Positions 6,565 to 9,464 of a stretch of DNA of 9,464 nt are shown piece after piece (position 1 is the first letter of the stretch; every line of letters begins with the position of its first letter). Both the position numbers and the translations under genes were made by a program. The notes beneath the pieces are model-generated. The model did no database searches. It was not told the DNA's origin and saw only the letters and a list, made by a program, of their open reading frames with translations. Source of the stretch: an uncultured Dechloromonas sp. (lineage in GTDB: Bacteria; Pseudomonadota; Gammaproteobacteria; Burkholderiales; Rhodocyclaceae); NCBI GenBank assembly GCA_946477505.1, contig CAMKYP010000119.1, positions 1-9,464 on the forward strand. The letters are read 5' to 3'.

Positions 6565-6873
6565 GTGACCCGCTCAAAGCTTATCGACCTCCTGACCCAA
6601 CGATTCCCGCAATATTCTCGCCAAGATGTCGACGTTTCTGTCAAGGAAATAATCAATGGGCTCTCAGATGCAATGAAAGAAGGAAGACGGATTGAAATAC
6701 GCTGGTTTGGCAGTTTCTATCTCAAATACCGAAAAGAAAGAAGGGGAAGAAACCCAAGAACCGGAGAAAGCGTTCAGATACCCGGGAAAAACGTTCTAAA
6801 TTTCAAGGCATCCAAAGAACTTCGGCTGTGCGTGAAAGAAATTAATCAAAGTGAATTGCCCCGTGTTTCCTAG
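6565..6873 (+). CDS. IHF-beta-like (HU/IHF family) DNA-bending protein
   Basis: A 102-residue member of the HU/IHF family, which binds DNA as dimers and bends it sharply. The start MTRSKLIDLLTQ, the core VKEIINGLSDAMKEGRRIEIRWFGSF and the DNA-intercalating arm GRNPRTGESVQIPGK (61-75, proline at 64) closely follow IHF beta, with a FKASKELR end. Two oddities: position 47 is Trp where IHF beta has Gly in IEIRGFGSF, and there is a tail of about 12 residues (EINQSELPRVS) after the usual end. The start is GTG at 6565 with no good ribosome binding site. Codon use is A-rich, with many AGA and AGG arginine codons, unlike both the upstream operon and the IS element, hinting at transfer. A gap of 165 bases separates it from the operon, in which I see no clear promoter or terminator. 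It may be an accessory IHF paralogue or the only copy; the window cannot tell. Confidence 0.85.
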   Translation: MTRSKLIDLLTQRFPQYSRQDVDVSVKEIINGLSDAMKEGRRIEIRWFGSFYLKYRKERRGRNPRTGESVQIPGKNVLNFKASKELRLCVKEINQSELPRVS

Positions 6874-6904
6874 AAGCTTTTTGCTTTAAGTGAATACATG
6901 TTGA

Positions 6905-6957
6905 CGCGCACTGAAAAGTACCCGGATTTCGAGGTATCTGCGCGCTGAAAATTACCC
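6905..6957 (+). repeat. Tandem IS21 terminal repeats (transposase binding sites)
   Basis: GCGCACTGAAAAGTACCC at 6906-6923 and GCGCGCTGAAAATTACCC at 6940-6957 match at 16 of 18 positions and are spaced 34 bases start to start. IS21-family elements carry multiple such direct repeats at their ends, which bind IstA. Confidence 0.8.
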
Positions 6958-7000
6958 AGGGTGATTAACCTTCGCCGTTCCGTTTTGGAGCGGGGAAACC

Positions 7001-7006
7001 GAGGAG
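7001..7006 (+). promoter_or_regulatory. Ribosome binding site deciding the istA start
   Basis: GAGGAG directly abuts the ATG at 7007 but lies 9 bases before the ATG at 7016, so the latter is the likelier start. Confidence 0.65.
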
Positions 7007-7015
7007 ATGATCACC

Positions 7016-8506
7016 ATGAATTTGCTGGGAAAAGTAAGAAGACTGCATTATCGGGACGGGTTAAACCTGTCGGAGATCGAGCGTCGAACTGGGCTCACGC
7101 GGAAGACGATCCGGAAGTGGTTGAAAGCGCCGGAAGGCCTTGAGCCGAACTATCGGCGAAAGGTCGTTGAGACCAAGATTGCGCCCTTTGCCGAGCGGCT
7201 CATCAAGATGTTGGAAACGGATGCGCGTCGCCCCGTGCGAGATCGGCGCACCGCCTTGAAGCTCCACGCCGAGTTGAAGCTGATGGGCTTTGACGGCGAT
7301 TACAGCCGGGTCACCGAGTTCATCCGCCACTGGCGGCAAGGTGGCGGCGCTGCCGTCACCAAAGCGTTTGTGCCCTTGCAGTTTGCCCCGGGAGAAGCGC
7401 ACCAGTTCGACTGGAGCGAAGAGCATCTGGTCATTGGCGGTGTGTGGCGCAAATTGACGGTGGCCCACCTCAAGCTCTGCTACAGCAAGACCTTCGTCGT
7501 CCAGGCGTATCCGGCCCAAAGTCACGAAATGCTGTTAGATGCGCATGCCCGGGCCTTTGCCGCATTGGGAGGTATACCGCGCCGGGGTATCTACGACAAC
7601 ATGAAGACGGCCGTGGACAAGGTCAAGAAAGGCAAAGCCCGAGTCGTCAACACACGCTTTGCGGCGATGGCCTTGCACTACCTGTTCGACCCGGATTTCT
7701 GCAACGTCGCCTCCGGATGGGAGAAAGGCGTCGTCGAGAAGAACGTGCAGGACAGTCGTCGGCGTATCTGGCAAGAAGCTGCGAAAGAACGGTTCGGCAG
7801 CTTCACCGAACTGAACCTGTGGCTGCTGGCACGCTGCCGGGTGCTGTGGCAAGAACTGCGTCACCCTGAGTACGATCTGACGCTCGCCGAAATGCTCGAG
7901 CAGGAGCAGCCGCATCTGATGCCAATGATCGTCCCGTTTGACGGCTACGTCGAAACTCTCGGCAAGGTTTCGAGTACCTGCCTGGTCACCTATGACCGCA
8001 ACCGCTACTCCGCCCCGTGCGAACTGGTCGGTCAGATGGTCGGTATGCGCGTCTATCCGGAAAGGATTGATCTGGTGGCCCACGATGCCGTGGTCGCCAG
8101 TCACCTGCGCAGTTTCGGAAGGACCGAAACCCGCTATGACTGGCAGCACTACATTCCGCTGATCGAGCGCAAACCCGGGGCGTTGCGTAACGGCGCTCCC
8201 TTTGCCGATATGCCAGCGCCGATGCAGAAACTGCGAGGATTGCTGCTCAAACGGGAAGGCGGCGACCGGACCATTGCCAAGGTGCTAGCGGCCGTCCCAC
8301 ACCATGGATTGGATGCCGTGTTGGTCGCCGTCGAACTGGTGCTCGAATCGGGCAACCCGAGTGCCGAGCACATCGAGAACGTGCTGCACCGGCTCAAAGC
8401 TGCACCACCACCGCCTCAGGTTGAATCCAACCTGACCGTCGAAGAAGCGCCGGTGGCGGACACCTACCGTTACGACCGTCTGCGTCCGGAGGTGAGCCAT
8501 GCGTGA
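7016..8506 (+). CDS. istA: IS21 family transposase IstA
   Basis: This is the DDE-type integrase/transposase that binds the element ends and catalyses strand cleavage and transfer, working with the ATPase IstB. It has 496 residues from the chosen ATG, normal for IstA. The N-terminal helix-turn-helix is LSEIERRTGLTRKTIRKWL (about 18-36). The catalytic core, numbered from this start, has D132 in HQFDWSE, D194 in GIYDNMKTAV, and a Glu in the GVVEKNVQDSRRRIW segment (E241 most likely). A C-terminal beta-barrel-like region follows (VTYDRNRYSAPCELVG), which is typical of the family. The ATG at 7007 would add only three residues and has no spacing to the ribosome binding site. No internal stop or frameshift is seen. 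Confidence 0.95.
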   Translation: MNLLGKVRRLHYRDGLNLSEIERRTGLTRKTIRKWLKAPEGLEPNYRRKVVETKIAPFAERLIKMLETDARRPVRDRRTALKLHAELKLMGFDGDYSRVTEFIRHWRQGGGAAVTKAFVPLQFAPGEAHQFDWSEEHLVIGGVWRKLTVAHLKLCYSKTFVVQAYPAQSHEMLLDAHARAFAALGGIPRRGIYDNMKTAVDKVKKGKARVVNTRFAAMALHYLFDPDFCNVASGWEKGVVEKNVQDSRRRIWQEAAKERFGSFTELNLWLLARCRVLWQELRHPEYDLTLAEMLEQEQPHLMPMIVPFDGYVETLGKVSSTCLVTYDRNRYSAPCELVGQMVGMRVYPERIDLVAHDAVVASHLRSFGRTETRYDWQHYIPLIERKPGALRNGAPFADMPAPMQKLRGLLLKREGGDRTIAKVLAAVPHHGLDAVLVAVELVLESGNPSAEHIENVLHRLKAAPPPPQVESNLTVEEAPVADTYRYDRLRPEVSHA

Positions 8507-9299
8507 CATCACCGCTGAACTCAAGGAACTGAGACTGTACGGCATGGCCGGCGCCTGGGAAGAGGTGGCTGCCGACGAGAACGGCGTCGGCGTGCAGACT
8601 TCACAATGGCTGATTGAGCATCTGCTGCAAGCCGAACACACGGATCGGCACATGCGTTCGGTTCGCTACCAGCTGTCTTCGGCAAAATTCCCGGTGCATC
8701 GTGATCTGGCTGGCTTTGACTTTGACCAGTCGAAAGTCGACAAGAGTTTGATCGACGAACTGGCCACGATGGCCTTTACCGAACAGGCGCACAACGTCGT
8801 GTTCATTGGCGGCACAGGCACCGGCAAGACGCATCTGGCCACGGCATTGGGAGTTGCTGGCATCACCCGCCACAACAAGCGGGTGCGCTTTTACTCGACG
8901 GTGGATCTGGTCAATCTGCTGGAACAGGAGAAAGCGGCAAGCCGGGCTGGACGACTAGCGTTCTCATTGCTGCGCATGGACCTGGTCATTCTCGACGAAT
9001 TGGGCTACTTGCCGTTTAGCCCGTCAGGCGGAGCCTTGCTGTTTCACCTGCTGTCGAAACTCTACGAGCACACCAGCGTGATGATCACGACAAACCTGAC
9101 CTTCGGGGAATGGGCCAGTGTCTTCAACGACGCCAAGATGACGACCGCGATGCTCGACCGACTGACGCACCACTGCCACATCGTGGAAACCGGCAATGAG
9201 TCGTATCGGTTCCGGCACAGTTCGACGACGGCAAAATCCAGGATCAAGGCCCGGGAGCAGAGCAAACGCGGGATAGTGGCCGAGACTGAGCCGTTCTGA
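8499..9299 (+). CDS. istB: IS21 family helper ATPase IstB
   Basis: This AAA+ ATPase is related to DnaC and assists IstA in target selection and strand transfer. It has 266 residues, typical for the family. Walker A is GGTGTGKTH (104-112) with catalytic K110. Walker B is LVILDELGYL (162-171) with D166-E167. A sensor-1-like TTNL sits at 197-200, and a basic tail with KSRIKAREQSKRG follows. The N-terminal helical part (ITAELKELRLYGMAGAWEE) is the usual IstB interaction domain. The start lies 8 bases inside the end of istA, with GGAGGTG at 8488-8494 as a strong ribosome binding site, so the two are translationally coupled. The gene appears intact. Confidence 0.95.
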   Translation: MRDITAELKELRLYGMAGAWEEVAADENGVGVQTSQWLIEHLLQAEHTDRHMRSVRYQLSSAKFPVHRDLAGFDFDQSKVDKSLIDELATMAFTEQAHNVVFIGGTGTGKTHLATALGVAGITRHNKRVRFYSTVDLVNLLEQEKAASRAGRLAFSLLRMDLVILDELGYLPFSPSGGALLFHLLSKLYEHTSVMITTNLTFGEWASVFNDAKMTTAMLDRLTHHCHIVETGNESYRFRHSSTTAKSRIKAREQSKRGIVAETEPF

Positions 9300-9308
9300 G
9301 CGGCCGCC

Positions 9309-9357
9309 GCGAGGGGAAATCCGCTACGGGCTCCGCCCTGCGCGGCTTCCCCCTCGC
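9309..9357. repeat. Long imperfect hairpin downstream of istB
   Basis: GCGAGGGG (9309-9316) pairs with CCCCTCGC (9350-9357), CCGC (9321-9324) with GCGG (9342-9345), and GGGC (9328-9331) with GCCC (9335-9338), giving one nested stem with small bulges. No T-run follows, so it is not a textbook intrinsic terminator. It may stop transcription out of the element or be a structural feature of its right flank. A second small stem, AGCCGC/GCGGCT, lies at 9436-9458. No gene is seen from 9300 to the end. Confidence 0.6.
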
Positions 9358-9464
9358 AAATCAGGGTTCCGTGCGAACGCAACACATGGGAAAAACGGAG
9401 GTGCCGACGACTATCCTTGCGCTACACTTGTTACCAGCCGCAACAATGACGAGCGGCTAAAGTC

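Larger units (their letters stand above)
6899..9464 (+). mobile_element. IS21-family insertion sequence, left end to window edge
   Basis: The left end is placed at the TG of TGTTGACGCGCACTG, 25 bases after the IHF-like stop codon. It carries two tandem copies of an 18-base terminal sequence, then istA and istB overlapping by 8 bases, the standard IS21 organisation. Both genes are full length with intact motifs, so the element could be active. The inverted counterpart of the terminal repeats does not appear by the end of the window, so the right boundary and any target duplication lie outside. Its GC content is higher than that of the flanking genes, consistent with a foreign origin. Confidence 0.88.

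Noticed and set aside
6874..6898. Intrinsic terminator after the IHF-like gene (AAGC-TTTTT-GCTT)
   Set aside because: The stem has only four base pairs and no proper T-run follows.
7535..8149. Long minus-strand open frame inside istA
   Set aside because: It is a shadow of the GC-rich istA coding strand, with no recognisable protein motifs or ribosome binding site.

Overview
The window looks like a proteobacterial chromosome segment, probably beta- or gammaproteobacterial. The grounds are an IHF-type DNA-bending protein, the architecture of the PAS/GGDEF and histidine kinase proteins, and a Pseudomonas/Burkholderia-style IS21 element. Species cannot be fixed from sequence alone. The signalling genes have intermediate GC, the IHF-like gene is visibly A-rich, and the insertion sequence is clearly GC-richer than both.

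Layout: (1) Positions 1-295 form a leader with no convincing gene and one perfect hairpin at the extreme left. (2) Positions 296-6399 hold seven tightly packed plus-strand genes, presumably one operon: a stand-alone receiver; a PAS protein with a degenerate GGDEF domain; two PAS histidine kinases with intact catalytic motifs; a PAS protein shaped like a kinase but lacking its key residues; a second stand-alone receiver; and a shortened, degenerate HD-GYP protein. (3) Positions 6565-6873 encode an IHF-beta-like protein. (4) From about 6899 to the window edge lies the left part of an IS21-family element with istA and istB. Its right end is not visible.

How the genes may work together: two kinases and two receivers with intact phospho-acceptor sites could form a branched phosphorelay. 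No protein in the run has a recognisable DNA-binding or intact enzymatic output domain. Instead, each of the other three proteins carries a pseudoenzyme domain: GGDEF without its active site but with the RxxD inhibitory-site motif, a histidine kinase without the phospho-acceptor His or ATP-binding motifs, and HD-GYP without its metal ligands. My inference is that the operon encodes a self-contained signalling complex in which the degenerate domains act as ligand sensors, scaffolds or partner-switch outputs, possibly reading c-di-GMP. The neighbouring IHF-like protein may or may not be part of it.
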